A stretch of 64,000 bases of DNA from Adiantum capillus-veneris (taxonomy: Eukaryota > Streptophyta > Polypodiopsida > Polypodiales > Pteridaceae): the NCBI GenBank assembly GCA_014529385.2, contig CM043944.1, forward strand, positions 54,977,768-55,041,767, read 5' to 3'. A program made the position numbers and the translations under genes. Below are positions 46,227 through 59,100 of this stretch, piece after piece. Each line of letters starts with the position of its first letter. Position 1 is the stretch's first letter. The notes under the pieces are model-generated. The model was not told the DNA's origin, did not search any database, and was given only the letters and a program-made list of their open reading frames with translations.

Positions 46227-46560
46227 TGTAATAGGCATGGCTGCCTATTACGAGATTGTGCTCACAGAAATGCAAGAGAGAGGAGCACCGTACAGCATTT
46301 GAGAGAGAGAGAATGAGAGAGAGAATAAGAATACATCAGATTCCATACCCTTAGATTATGAGAAGCCCGATACAGCGTACAAAGGAAACCCTTCCTTATG
46401 TAGAAATAATGAGCACCCTTTCATATCCTCGTAGCCCTTCCTGATTATGCCTCTTGAGATCCCCTCCTTCTAAGAGTGCATTCCCACACGAAGGTACACG
46501 AAGACATGCCGGACACTCCGAATGTGATTAATGCGGTCATGTGCGGTCCGGGCTCATACA
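46227..46560 (-). repeat. element F LTR, right copy
   Basis: 334 bp, starts TGTAATAGGC and ends CATACA. The terminal hairpin is kept at 46229-46250. Differences from the left copy are scattered single bases. Confidence 0.9.
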
Positions 46561-47950
46561 ATGGTATGCATGCCCTTGCTCACCACACTTGAAACATCGG
46601 TTATCCTTGCGATAATGCTCAAGCTCTTTAGGAGAGAGTTTATTTTTGCCTTTTAAAACTCCCTTCTCTTTAGCTTTGTTGGGGTTGCCCTTAGGAGACT
46701 TTTGGACACTGTCCTTCCCCTTAGGCTCATTGGAACCCTTGTTTTTCGTGGGCTTGGAATTTCTTTTAGCCCCCATTTGGAAACTGATTCGATAGGCCAC
46801 CATAGTATGATGTATTACCATTGACATGGTACGTGGCCTTTGGGAGTTGACATACTCCGCCATTTCTTCGATTAAGCCCGCACAAAATTGCTGCTTTTGC
46901 TCTCCAAAATCCAATTTCTTGAAGACAATGGCTTTCAGTTGTAAGTTCCAAAACTTGTCTACATATTTGTGAATGGATTCATAGGGAGAGAGCTTCAAGC
47001 TTCTCCATTCAGTAAGTACTTTGTCTTTGGCATCGATGGCCAAAAGCTGCTTCATAATGGAAGCTCTTAAAGCTTTCCATGTTTGTGGAGCTTCACCGTT
47101 GGCCCATAGGTATGACCACCATTGTGTGGCAGACTTTTGAAAGTGCATAGGTACATGGCATAGCTTAGAGGACTCCGTGCGGCCCTCATCTCCAAACGCC
47201 GCATCAAATTGTTGGATAAAGGCCAAGATTTTGTTCATAGCACCAAAAGTGCCATCGTAGGTAAGGAAAGAGATGCTCTTCCCCCTCTTTGAACTTCTTG
47301 AGCTTGGATGACCTTTTCCACGTGGCTTAGGATTTCCTATGGCCTCTTCTTTTTTATGGTTCAAAGGTTGCAACATCACTTTCTTCAGAAGATAAAGAAC
47401 TTGAGGAATATGGAGAAGAGGGTGACCTCTTTCTCACCTTTTTCTTGCCTTGATCTTCATTGTATTCACCATCACTCTCATAAGAGGAAGATGAAGAAGA
47501 TGGAGAAGAGGGTGTCCTCTTTCTTGCCTTTTTCTTCTCTTGCTTTTTGTCATCCCTCTTTGAAGTATGGTGTGGAGAAGTATGTGATGGTCTTCTCCGT
47601 TTTGGAGGTGATGGAGAGCGTTTAGCCTGCCGTCTTCGTGCAGCCATCACTGCCGAGGTGGCTGGAGACTCACGTATTTCTCGTTCCTTTGGTGGAGGCT
47701 CTTGAATTCTCCTTTGAGAAGGAGATGCGTCATCAAGGAGCGATTTTATGAGCCCTTCATATGGATCCTCTTCTTATGAGCCTCTTTTGGAAGTCTCACA
47801 AGGAGGCTTCCTAGGTGCTCTCTTGCTATGGTGGGGAGCTTGGAGAATCCCATGAGAACGAAGATGCCGTTGCACTTCACTTTGGAGGGATGGATTGCCC
47901 GTGGCTTGTTGAAGCCTAGAAACAAGATAGTTAACAAGCATCGGGCATCA
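46561..47950 (-). pseudogene. element D gag, interrupted in its zinc knuckle
   Basis: The minus strand carries a basic, serine-rich N-terminal part (RRRQAKRSPSPPKRRRPS), a capsid-like region (FIQQFDAAFGDEGRTESSKL, WWSYLWANGEAPQTWKAL) and a lysine-rich stretch. The zinc knuckle begins CFKCGEQGHAYH. The last Cys of that knuckle is not in this block; the F insertion falls just before it, and the downstream half resumes at 35045. One frame change lies near 47365. Further N-terminal sequence to about 47950 is probable but broken. Confidence 0.82.
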
Positions 47951-48409
47951 TTAGTAGCTTGCTCATTAGCAAAATCAAACTTATCAACATTAATTTAACT
48001 CTCTTTACCATTCTAACAACTTTTAGGTGTAAACTTTTTAGGTGTGCTTTGGCACTTCAAGCCCTAGTTGCTACTCCTCTTTACCCCTTTAGAAAAAGCA
48101 CTCAAGCTACTCTACCCCTGGCTTGAATACCATTAATTGCAAGGAATAGAAGAGAGGGTCGTTCAACACCAAAACAACACCGGCTCCTGTCAAGCTTCTA
48201 ATAGCTCAATAGTGGTTAAGCCGTACGCAAGCTCCGTAGGACTCCACTATTAAGACCATAGCTCTCGACGCTGATGCCCCGTTAACTGCAGAAAGGCAGG
48301 CACACTGTGAGGCTGAAAAATCCATATTCTACTTACTCACATGCAATTAATAGTACCAACCATTTAAAGCTATCTTGAGGACCTCCCTTCTTGAGAAAGA
48401 AAAGAGAAA
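47951..48409 (-). other. element D 5' leader
   Basis: Untranslated leader between gag and the primer-binding site; no open frame of note. Confidence 0.5.
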
Positions 48410-48428
48410 CCTTGTGCTTTGATACCAA
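48410..48428 (-). promoter_or_regulatory. primer-binding site of element D
   Basis: Minus strand TTGGTATCAAAGCACAAGG directly inside the 5' LTR. TGGTATCA is the start of the initiator tRNA-Met complement used by many plant retrotransposons. Confidence 0.75.
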
Positions 48429-50025
48429 TGTAACATTTAATGGTCTAGTAACTTGTGTGTAGCGGAAAATAGTATGAACATAGCGAGCATTTCATTAGAA
48501 TAGATACCTAATGAGAATAACAAGAGTGCTTGGGTGGAGAGAGAAACAAGAAGCATAACACCTAGTTAGATAGCATGAACAACACTTCAAAAGAGAGAGA
48601 AATAAAGCAATTGACAACAGTTGAGGACCGGATTTTTATGGAGCCGGTCCCCCCTCCAAAAGGTTTTGTATTTTGGTTTCTCCCATCAAGAGAGACATTT
48701 TACAATACAATTTCTTGTGTTCCTTCAATACTAGCTAGTGAAATGAAGATGTAAACTTCATGCACTAAGCAAAACACTTATCAAACACAACATCAATCCC
48801 CTCACGGTCTTAGACCCAAGACCTCACACACCTTCGAAGATGGTGAGAGCTAGCGGGGTATGAGAGTAGATTGAGAGGAAGAAGGAGTATTCTTACTAGA
48901 AAGATGTACATATCCTCACATAATCACTCATATTAGCATAGCTTAGCTTAGTAATTAGCATGGTAGAGGAGATGAGCATGCATTGAAGCTTGGATCTTGG
49001 TTGGATTTTCATCACAAAGCCAAGAGTTGTTGGTGTAGGACTCCCTTCGTACAAGCTTGAAGTAGGTGGTAAGCTTTCCATTAAAGCTTGAGAAGGAGAG
49101 AGAGTATTATTTTCTTCACACATGAGATTGTGTGAGTGTGTGTGTGTTATAATGCCTTGCAAAAATCAGCCTCCTCTCTCTCTTGGTCGACCTCCCTTGC
49201 TAATTACTCATGCTACATCCCTATTGGACCTCCCCAGTCTCATCCAATGGAAATTAAGCAGCATAAGTGATAGACTTCTGACATGTGTCCCCCTTTCCCC
49301 TTTTGTGAGAGCTATAGGTAATTAATAAATGCAACTAAACTCTCATTGGACCCCTTTTCCTCCTGGCCAATAGGAATCAGGAAAGCCATTGGCCTTTTGA
49401 ATGCTCATTGGTCCCCTTGGGAGACTGTCCAATAGTCTTCTAGAGAGCTTAATTGTTATTGGTTCTTTTTATTAAGTGCTTTTAAATTAATTAAACTATA
49501 TTTACTCTAGCCTAATTCTCATTGGTCCACCTTCAAGGCCATCCAATAGGATTTGAGTACACCTTGTGGGCATCTGGCCTAGGGAGCTGACATGTCTCCC
49601 TCTTTCCCCTTGTGGACAAATGAAGCTTGTGTGTGTGTGCGTGTTTCTCTCTCATCCCCTACTTCTTGGGCTGGCCCCCTTGTATGTAGGGCTTGACAAA
49701 GACTTTTTGGGACACACTCAAAGCATCCAATTCCCGTAATGTTTGACCTTTGGACACAACCTTTGAATTTTGGAACCTTAGCATTTTGGAAGTCTTAATG
49801 GGCTGAACCTTAGGGTCTTTTGAGCTCATTATTTCACATAGAGTCTTTTGCAGAGGCCCCCCCCTTTGGATCCCTATTTTCCCTCCTTTGGATCCCTACT
49901 GTGGCCCGTCTGCTAGCTTAACCAATATTCTAGCTTTTTCACCCCTGGCACTTACCCATATTAAATGATCAGTTTAACATCAGAAAATCATCTAGGAGAA
50001 TTAAGATTTGATTATTATTATGACA
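48429..50025 (-). repeat. element D 5' LTR
   Basis: 1597 bp; longer than the 3' LTR because it keeps about 230 bp lost there. A short repeat of CCTTTGGATCCCTA near 49865-49900 is present twice here but once in the other copy. Confidence 0.87.
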
Positions 50026-52390
50026 CAACCTCTCCCAAAAAGCTAACAATAACTCAGCCTAAGAGACCCTCCTCTTGCCAATGAGGTGCTGGGTCTATGA
50101 TCCCCAACACTCCCTTAGAAAAAGGAAGAGTGATGACGTGCAAGACCACTTTGGCCCGGGCTATCTGAGTGTCACGCTTTGAGCAAAGGAATTTCCTGAT
50201 CAAACTCTCTACTTGGATGACGCAGGAACTCAAAAAGATCCAACAAGAAGTGATCTACCACATAGTAGCTAACAACAACTGGTTGGCCACTACAGCTCTT
50301 TCTACCAAGGAAAGTTTTGTGGAGCTTCAATGTAACAACTTCATCCTGATGGATAGGAGGAGGGAGCAATCTTATTCTTATGAGACAACCTAATAGCCCA
50401 AGTATCAAACTCTAGTCCTTTGGGGAATCCATCTAAAGCCCTCACCTGACAGCCAATCAGACATAGGAGCACTATCAATCGAGAAAGCCACTGTCTTTCT
50501 CTAGTTGATCCATGCGTCTGATGCACAACGAAAGGTCTCAAGAGACTGCTCACACTTGTGAAGGTTGACCTCCTACCCTCCAAGCACAACATTGAGTCGT
50601 CTGCAAACTTAGCATCAAGTAGCTCTTCTACCCAAATAGGGAGCACTAGGCCACGAAAACCAACCTGTTGTGAAACCAGGAACCTGCTCATTGTATCAGC
50701 ATATAACATAAAGAGGAAGGGGGCAAGAAGTCAGTCCTATCTAACCAAACATGTGAGCATTAAACAATCTCCTCTAACACCTATAAAAAGTACCTAACTG
50801 TGTGCTTGTCTTTAAAGAGCTAACACACCTTCGATCCATGCATCTGAGAATCCCATCGTGCATGAAGTGCCCTCCAAAAAGTTTCAGTCAACTCTATTGT
50901 AGGCCTTCTCAAAATCGAGAAGAAGTATCACCAAATCCTCACCACAAAGGTGCATGAAGGCAGATGCCTCCTCAAAAGTGAAGATTTTGTAAAAATACTA
51001 CACTCCTTGACAAAAGCCTATCTGTGTCCCATGTATGATGCTCTCCAGAAGTGGATGAATCTTCAAACTCAAAGCCTTGGCGAGAATTTTGTAGGCTGAG
51101 TTGAGGATGGTGATGGGCCACCACTGTCGAATCTCATCCAAGGAGCCACCCTCCTTGGGACTGATGTAAATCAGGCCCTCACTCAAGCTGTCATGCTTCT
51201 ACCTATGTATAATCTGTACTAAAAAGCATTGCAAAGATCTGAGCCAATCAAGTCCCAATACTCTAAGAAGAGGCTCGGAGTCAAATTATCCTCACCTGGA
51301 CAGCTACCATGGGGAAGTGCTCTAAGGGCCGTGTGGAGCTCCTTTGACCAAAGAGGCAGCTCAAAACTTTGGCGCATCTCCTTTGTCACAAGACAAGGCA
51401 TTTGTGCCCACACCTACTCTCTACATGCATCCTGGCACTCTGACTGAGGCTCTACTTCCAACAGGTTAGGGTAAAAGTCGGTGGCAACAACTGCACGTAT
51501 GTACTCTGGGTTTGAAGCGATTGACCTGTCAAGCCTCCTCAACTGCCTGAACCTGGCATGCCCATGTCAGGGCCTCACTATCTCAAATGAAGCCCCTATC
51601 ACTCTGTCACCCAGATGAAAAGCAAACTCCTAGCGCCTCTCCTTTATGCTGACAAGCTCCTGACGAGCCTGCTGCAGCTGCTCCTCTAACCAAGGATTTT
51701 CTAGATGCTGCTCATGTATCCTCTGCAAGGAAGCACCACCCCGTTAAAGACACTACTCCTCCTCTCTCACTCCAGCTAGGCGGGCGATAGACTCCTGGAG
51801 AAATAGCCAACTAAGGTGAGCAAGTCAAGAGGCCACTCTGTCAGAAGGAGAGTCTTGCAAGTCTAAGCCCTCTGTCCAAAGAGACACCATTTTCTCTTTG
51901 AGCGCAAAGTCTAGCAAGACCCTCTCAGGGATGCGAAGCATCGTGCTCCCCCTCCTTTGTCTATCTATTCACTATGAGGATCACTGGTGCATGGACCAAA
52001 AAATAAGTCCCAGCCAAAATGGAAACTGACCCACCCAAGTCATAGAAATGGTCACTAGTGTAGAAGCAATCTATCCGAGATAGATTCACTCCTCCCACTC
52101 TACGGTCCAAACGAGACAAGGCCAGGCTATCTAAAGGCCTCAAAAAGCTAGAGTGATGCCACACATTAGAAACCCACATAGTCACACATAACCTCTTTCA
52201 AGCTGCTAACTCAACTCCATGCACAATAGTATGGCTACCTCCAATCCTTTTTGAGGGGTCCTCCAGCATGTTGAAGTCACCCCCAATGCACTGACTACCG
52301 GTTTTCAAAACTGCGGCCGCAAGAACCAATGCCAATTTAGGAGGATCACAATACTGAAAAAAATCAATAAAAAACGTTGCTTTTAACATT
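50026..52390 (-). pseudogene. LINE E (L1-type) ORF2, 5' part
   Basis: On the minus strand: endonuclease motifs IGGDFNMLEDPSKRIGGS (52389-52198) and a following piece RLDRRVGGVNLSRIDCFY; reverse transcriptase blocks ALRALPHGSCPGEDNLTPSL, GLIYISPKEGGSLDEIRQWW, ILNSAYKILAKALS and the catalytic box KFADDSMLCLEG (50709-50341). Then a frame-broken tail with GVLGIIDPAPHW runs to 50026, where element D is inserted. Stops and frameshifts make it dead. This is the ordinary plant L1 pattern, unlike LINE G. Confidence 0.85.
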
Positions 52391-53050
<660 letters not shown>

Positions 53051-53224
53051 AGGAAGCCCGCAGGTGCACAAAACAGTGATTCTCTCTCTCTCTCTTTCAT
53101 GATACACACACACCCCCTCATTCTCCTCCTTCTGTCACCCTCACCCCCCCTGGCCCGCTATTCCCCGTCCCATTGACTTACTTTCCCCCCTCTCGCTCTC
53201 TGTCGGACAACAAATTACCCAAGG

Positions 53225-53225
<1 letters not shown>

Positions 53226-53320
<95 letters not shown>
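53226..53320 (+). repeat. (CT)n microsatellite
   Basis: About 95 bp of pure CT. Confidence 0.97.
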
Positions 53321-53322
<2 letters not shown>

Positions 53323-53362
53323 GCACTCTCTCTCTATGTCGAGGCCGCAAGGGTGCAACCAA

Positions 53363-53988
<626 letters not shown>

Positions 53989-55130
53989 TGTCAGGAGTTT
54001 TTTGGAGCAAGGGATTGCGCATATGTACATACCCATGCATGGTGCATCAAATAAAGTATTGCCCATTTTCCAGAGCCAGGTGGTTACGTGGGGCCCACAT
54101 GTGTACAGGTAGGACACCATGTACATAGTGCATCGATTTTCATCGTTACTAGTACCATTGTGTTTTTCTACAATAAGGAGGAGTTGGTAGCGCGTAAAAC
54201 TTCTCGAGGAAGCTATCCGCGGGCCGACGACGTGAGGTCAGCAGGTGTGTCAGATGGCATCTAGTGGCGTCAGGAGGGCGAACGAGGTCAATATTTGCAC
54301 GCAGATGAGGACGGACACAACGTGGGTGTTTGCTTGTGAGAATTATGCAGAAAGGTCATCATGAGGACCTTTTTTGGGGGCCACTTCACGTGGTGGCGAG
54401 ATGCATTATTGGAAAAAAGCTGAGTGCCAGGTGTGCGAATGATGCAAAAAGGTGACAACTATGCACTGCGAGGTCAGTTTTTGGCCTGTTCGGGGTCCGT
54501 TTGAGGTCATCTAAAAGGCCAAGGGTGCCCAACTAATAAAGCTAAGTGTGGGAACTAAAAAAACTGAGAGAAGACCAGAAAAAACGTGGAGAAGAGAGGA
54601 GGAACAGCCGCAGGTGTGTTTTTGCCCATTTTGGAGCCTGTTTTGGCCCTAAACTGCTCATCCGAGGTCGGATTTGAGCACTTTGACATTGTAGACTGGG
54701 GTTTTGGGCCGTTCCGGACGCGATGGCGCTGTCCATTTTGCCAAATTCCTCACTCTTTTCCTGCTGTTTTTCTGTGTAAGTTTCTCCTATGAGCGAAGTT
54801 TCTGCTCTAGTTTGTGATTGTATCCGGTATCTTTTACCCATATTGTGTGAGCTGTTTGCCCCATTGGTGTTGGCCCAAGCTCATTTGTATCTAAACATCA
54901 GAAATTCTCCTCTTTTGAGCTGAGTTTTTTGGGTGTGTGTGTGTATGTGTGTGTCTGTGTGGAGTGGGCAAGTGGATAGTCTCTCTCCTCTCACTCCAGA
55001 GGTGTGTTCCCTGTCTCGGCCAGGTGTGTTGTGTAAGCCGAGTGGTGCCCCATAGTGTGTGTGTGTATCTTCCCAAGAGTGTGTGTCGGGTCGTTATAGA
55101 GGCGCTGTGTGTGTTTTCATACCGCTCACA
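53989..55130 (+). repeat. C2 5' LTR
   Basis: 1142 bp. Differs from the 3' LTR by C in place of T in TATCCGGTATC (about 54830) and in GAGGCGCTG (55103). Both are CG sites here and TG sites in the 3' LTR. Confidence 0.96.
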
Positions 55131-56175
55131 TTCTTTTGGCGCCCCCACGGAGGATCTTCTTCGAGTACCTTCTGCTTCGAGCTTCAAGCTTCGAGCTTCG
55201 GGATTACAGGTTACAGGTTACAGGTTACAGGAACAGGGACAGGGACAGGTACAGGTGATTCACACAGGTACAGGTAGCTGGAGTACAGTGATGTCACTTG
55301 CAGTTGTTGTGGGAATGCATCACTTGGCGCCTATTTGAGCGCATTGTCTGTTGGATTGTACGTTACTTGTGGAAACTGCCATTGTACTCCTTTGTGGAGC
55401 CATATATGGTTTTATTTGGCAGTCCCAGCCATTTCTGAGACTTGGTCTGGAAGATAGTCATTTCTGAGACTTGACTATACGCGATTTGCATTAGCTTTCG
55501 TGTGAGGGTCGATAGCGTGAGGTTTTTATTGAGCTGGGGGATTCTCAAATGTGGAGATCCTTTCGGTGATACAGGTAGCTGGAGCACCCTTTTCGTGACC
55601 TCGCCATAGGCTATGTACTAGTGAGTCCTACTTGATGCTCGGGTTCTATTGTTGACAGTTTATGCATACATAGACAGTCTATATTTAGGGTTCCTACTGC
55701 TCTACTTCTAGGGAAACTCTGTCGAAATTTTCCCAAGTTATGATGGCTGGTTTTTTGGTATTTTGAGCCATTTATGCTGTTATGCTGCTGAAATTTTGGC
55801 AAAATCAGAGGTTGAGTCAGGTGTGCCTTCTTGGGAGCTTCATGGTTGGCTTTAATGGATGATCAAAATGGCCCTCAGTTCACTCCTTTTCATTTAACGC
55901 AAAGAATTCAGATTAATGTTCATGTGTCCAGGAAGATCTTTTTCCAGCAGCGCATAGTCTTTATGTTTGGGCGAAGAAGATTGAGAGAGATCCTGGAATG
56001 TCCTTTGCCTGTTGTCATTCCGATGATCAACTATGAAAACTCATTTGATGTGCATGTGTTTGTCCTTATCTAAAGTTGAGCTCCATTGAAGTTTCTAGGG
56101 ATTGGGAAGTGAAAAGTTTTGGGTTCTTGCACGTGTGTTCGAAGGGGTTCTCAAAGCATCATAATTTGGGTAGCC
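55131..56175 (+). other. C2 5' leader with short tandem repeats and a small upstream ORF
   Basis: About 1.05 kb before gag. Near 55180-55275 it holds CTTCGAGCTTC-type repeats, then GGTTACA heptamers and ACAGGG/ACAGGT repeats. An ATG-started 72-codon frame runs 55855-56073 (MDDQNGPQFTPFHLTQRIQI at its start) with no known motif. Some Ogre elements of the same branch have an extra ORF before gag; whether this small frame is related is unknown. Confidence 0.55.
55137..55153 (+). promoter_or_regulatory. C2 primer-binding site (candidate)
   Basis: TGGCGCCCCCACGGAGG begins 6 nt after the 5' LTR. It is close to TGGTGCCCCCACTGAGG in C1, so the same tRNA is probably used. I cannot name the tRNA. Confidence 0.6.
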
Positions 56176-59100
56176 ATGGCTTTCTCTTATCCCGAGTTTC
56201 ATGGAAGAAGTGATGAAGATGTGGAAGAATTTTTGGAAAAGATGGAGGTTGCCTGCATTAGCAACCAGATTCATGACCCTACGCAAATGTTACGCCTTCT
56301 CCAAATTTGTTTGAAGAGTGATGCACGAGCTTGGTCCAAAGCATTTGAAGAGGAGTTGCGTATGGCTGATCCACCTATAAGATTGAGTTGGGACAATCTA
56401 AGGCATGGATTGGAAGTGGAGTTTGTGAAGATAGAAGACCCTGACAAAGTGTGGCAAGAAGTACAGGCTTTGGTGCAAAAGGAAGGTGAGCCAGTAGATG
56501 CGTACATACGAAAGTTTTCATTGGCATGGGAGCGAATGTGCAAGGCTTTAGCACCACAGGTACCCCCGCCTGACATGATGAAGAAGGACAGGTTCTTGGC
56601 TGGTCTTTGGGAGAATATACGTTGGAGAGTAGAGCTAAAGAAGCCTAGGACATATGAAGATGCACTAGAGGTAGCAAGGAACAAAGAGTGGAAGATGAGA
56701 AAAATGAGCCAGTTAGGGGTGGAGTCTTTGCCCATGAGAGCTGAATTTCAGCCTATGGACTCTTTACAAGGTCGTATGTCAGGGGTTCATCATGAACCAG
56801 TGGTTCCTGTTACTACTCAGGTTATGCCAGCAGTGGTCACTACAGCAGTGCAAGATGATGGCCTAAGGCAAGACATGAGGCAAGTGGTTGATCTGATGAA
56901 GAATCTCAGCCTAAACATGCTAGGTCAAGTGGGAAATAATCGAGGTCGAGGGCGGTTTGCAAATCAGCCAGGAGGTGAAGAAAAACCTAGGAATGGTGCT
57001 GGACAAAGTAATAGTAGGTTTTGGAGGCAGACGCCCACATGTTATAATTGTGGAGAGTTGGGTCACATCAGCCCACAATGTGATAAGCCACCAAGGATGG
57101 GGGGAGACATGTATCCATTGCCAAGACAGGTGCTAACTAGATCAAATGATTATGGCATCGAAATTAAGGGAGACGAAGGAACCAGTGGACTGACCCAGGA
57201 GGAAAAAGGGAAGACAAAAGTGCTAAGTGTAGTCACCTTGGAGAAGGCATCAAAGCTAGAGGATACATTAGTGATGCCTATTGGGAAGAGGACCACAGAG
57301 GAAAAGGAAGGAAGAAGTGCCCCAGGTCCTAGTAAGAAGAAAGGAAAGAGCCATGAAGGCGAGGATGTCAAGGCCAAGAGGAAAAGGAGAGCTCGTCGAA
57401 AGTTTCATGTTTCAGATTTTCCACTAGGGGATGGGCAATTAAGCTATGACTTGAAGGAGGATCTGACGAGCAGGAAGGCAGATGTTACTTTTGGGCAGCT
57501 TATAGAGATGGTGCCTAAGCTAAAGCGACAGTGGAAGAGGATGGTTAACCCAATGGAGAAAGAGCCAGAGAGAGGTTCAGTGAAGGTGTTGGCAATGGAC
57601 GAGCTACCAGACATTTGTCCAATAGTAGATGTGTGGCATAAAAGGAAAAATTTGGGACAAGGTTATGTGGATGGCGGAGCCCAAATATGCGTCATAACAC
57701 ACTCATGCGTTGAGAAGATGGGTCTCACAGTGGCTGGGGTGTCAGGTTTTCGGATCAGATTGACAAACCATCAAAAAGTAAAATGCTTGGGTGTTGTAAA
57801 GAGCTTAGAAGTGGAGGCATATGATGCAAAGGCAGTGGTTGATTTTCATGTGATGCCAGCAGGGTTGGGAGCATATCCTATTATACTGGGCAGACCATGG
57901 TTACGTGCAGTGGGAGCTGTTCAAGATTGGCGACGTGGTACAATTAGCCTCTATGGAAAGACAGGTACCAAGAAGCTTTATAATATGGACACAAGGAAAC
58001 GATTAGAGGAGCTTTATGAAGATGAGGATGAGTCTAGTGATGAAGACTCTTCCACGGTGACAGATGAGGACAGTGATAGCACTACCAGCAGTGATGAGGA
58101 TGCTGATGTTGCATTTCTTTTGATGGATAAAGAAATCCAGGAGTGTGGTTTAGTCGCATTTGCGAATGAAGTTGAAGATGAAAGTGAAGGACCTTATGAA
58201 GTGATTGAAGGGCTGATGCAAACCAAGGTTGAGTTGTCAAAAAAGCAGGAATTAATGATGCAAATGATTAGTGGAGACCTCTCAGCTATGGAGAAGGATA
58301 TATTTTTGCATATGCTGGCTAGTTTTCCTGATTTGTTCATTACTTCATATGAAGAGATCAGAGGGTTCAAGGGCGAAGAGATGCATATAGAGCTGAAAGA
58401 AGGTTCTAAGCCAGTGCGGCAAAGGCTAAGAAGGATGGGTCAAGAGCAAATGGAAGCCTTGCGGGAAGAGGTGGACAAGTTATTGAAGGCAGGATTCATA
58501 GTCCCTGTGGAGACCACAGAATGGGTGAGTCCAGTAGTAGTCAGTCCAAAGAAGGATGGGAAGTGGAGGATTTGTGTAGATTTTAAGCCCTTAAACGCAG
58601 CTACTAAGAAGAACCCATATCCTCTTCCATTCATCGATCAGATCTTGGATTCAGTGGCAGGTTATGAGAGGTACAGTGTGTGTGATGGTTTTTCAGGCTA
58701 TTTTCAATTGAAGATTGCTCTTAAAGACCGCACAAAGACAACTTTTATTACGCCATGGGGCTGCTATTGCTACACAGTGTTGCCGTTTGGGTTGTCAAAT
58801 GGACCATCTTTCTATCAAGAAAGAGCAAATTGGGTGCTGGAACCATTCATTGGTAGTTGTGTTAAGGCTTTTATGGACGACTTCTGTGTCTATAGCAGTA
58901 GGGCTGAGCATCATGAGAAGTTGCAGATGGTATTGGCTCGATATGATGAATGTGGAGGACAACTAAATCCAAAGAAATGTCATCTAGCACAGCCAAGGGT
59001 GAAGTTATTGGGCCATATGGTGTCAGAAAATGGCATTGAGGCTGATCCAGATAAGGTGAAGTCTATTATTCTTCTTCCATCACCTATGAGTACGAAGCAA

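Larger units (their letters stand above)
35046..46560 (-). mobile_element. element F: small non-autonomous LTR element carrying an alpha-tubulin fragment
   Basis: Two 334-bp direct repeats with TGTA...TACA ends flank about 1.5 kb of internal DNA (35380-35649 plus 44986-46226) once C1 is discounted. Flanking 5-mers ACGGT and ATGGT form a target-site duplication differing by one C/T. No gag or pol of its own is present. The interior carries an alpha-tubulin-like fragment on the minus strand. The host site is the last part of element D's gag zinc knuckle. Orientation is tentative, taken from the tubulin strand and a TGGCGACCACGGG primer-site candidate beside the right LTR. Confidence 0.8.
29874..50025 (-). 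mobile_element. Ty3/gypsy element D (chromodomain type), split by nested element F
   Basis: LTRs at 29874-31215 and 48429-50025 begin TGTAA and end ATGACA. Flanking 5-mers are CAACT on the left and CAACC on the right, a target-site duplication with one C/T difference. Gag lies at 46561-47950 and pol at 31600-35045, on the minus strand; the interval between them is element F. The primer-binding site beside the right LTR matches initiator tRNA-Met. Confidence 0.88.

Noticed and set aside
54542-54841. Matching ORFs in both C2 LTRs (also 62109-62408) as genes
   Set aside because: LTR sequence with no coding motif; the single residue difference is the CG/TG site between LTRs.
56119-56175. 19-codon upstream extension of the C2 polyprotein
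   Set aside because: It opens on TTG, and the ATG at 56176 has a good context and aligns with the C1 gag start.
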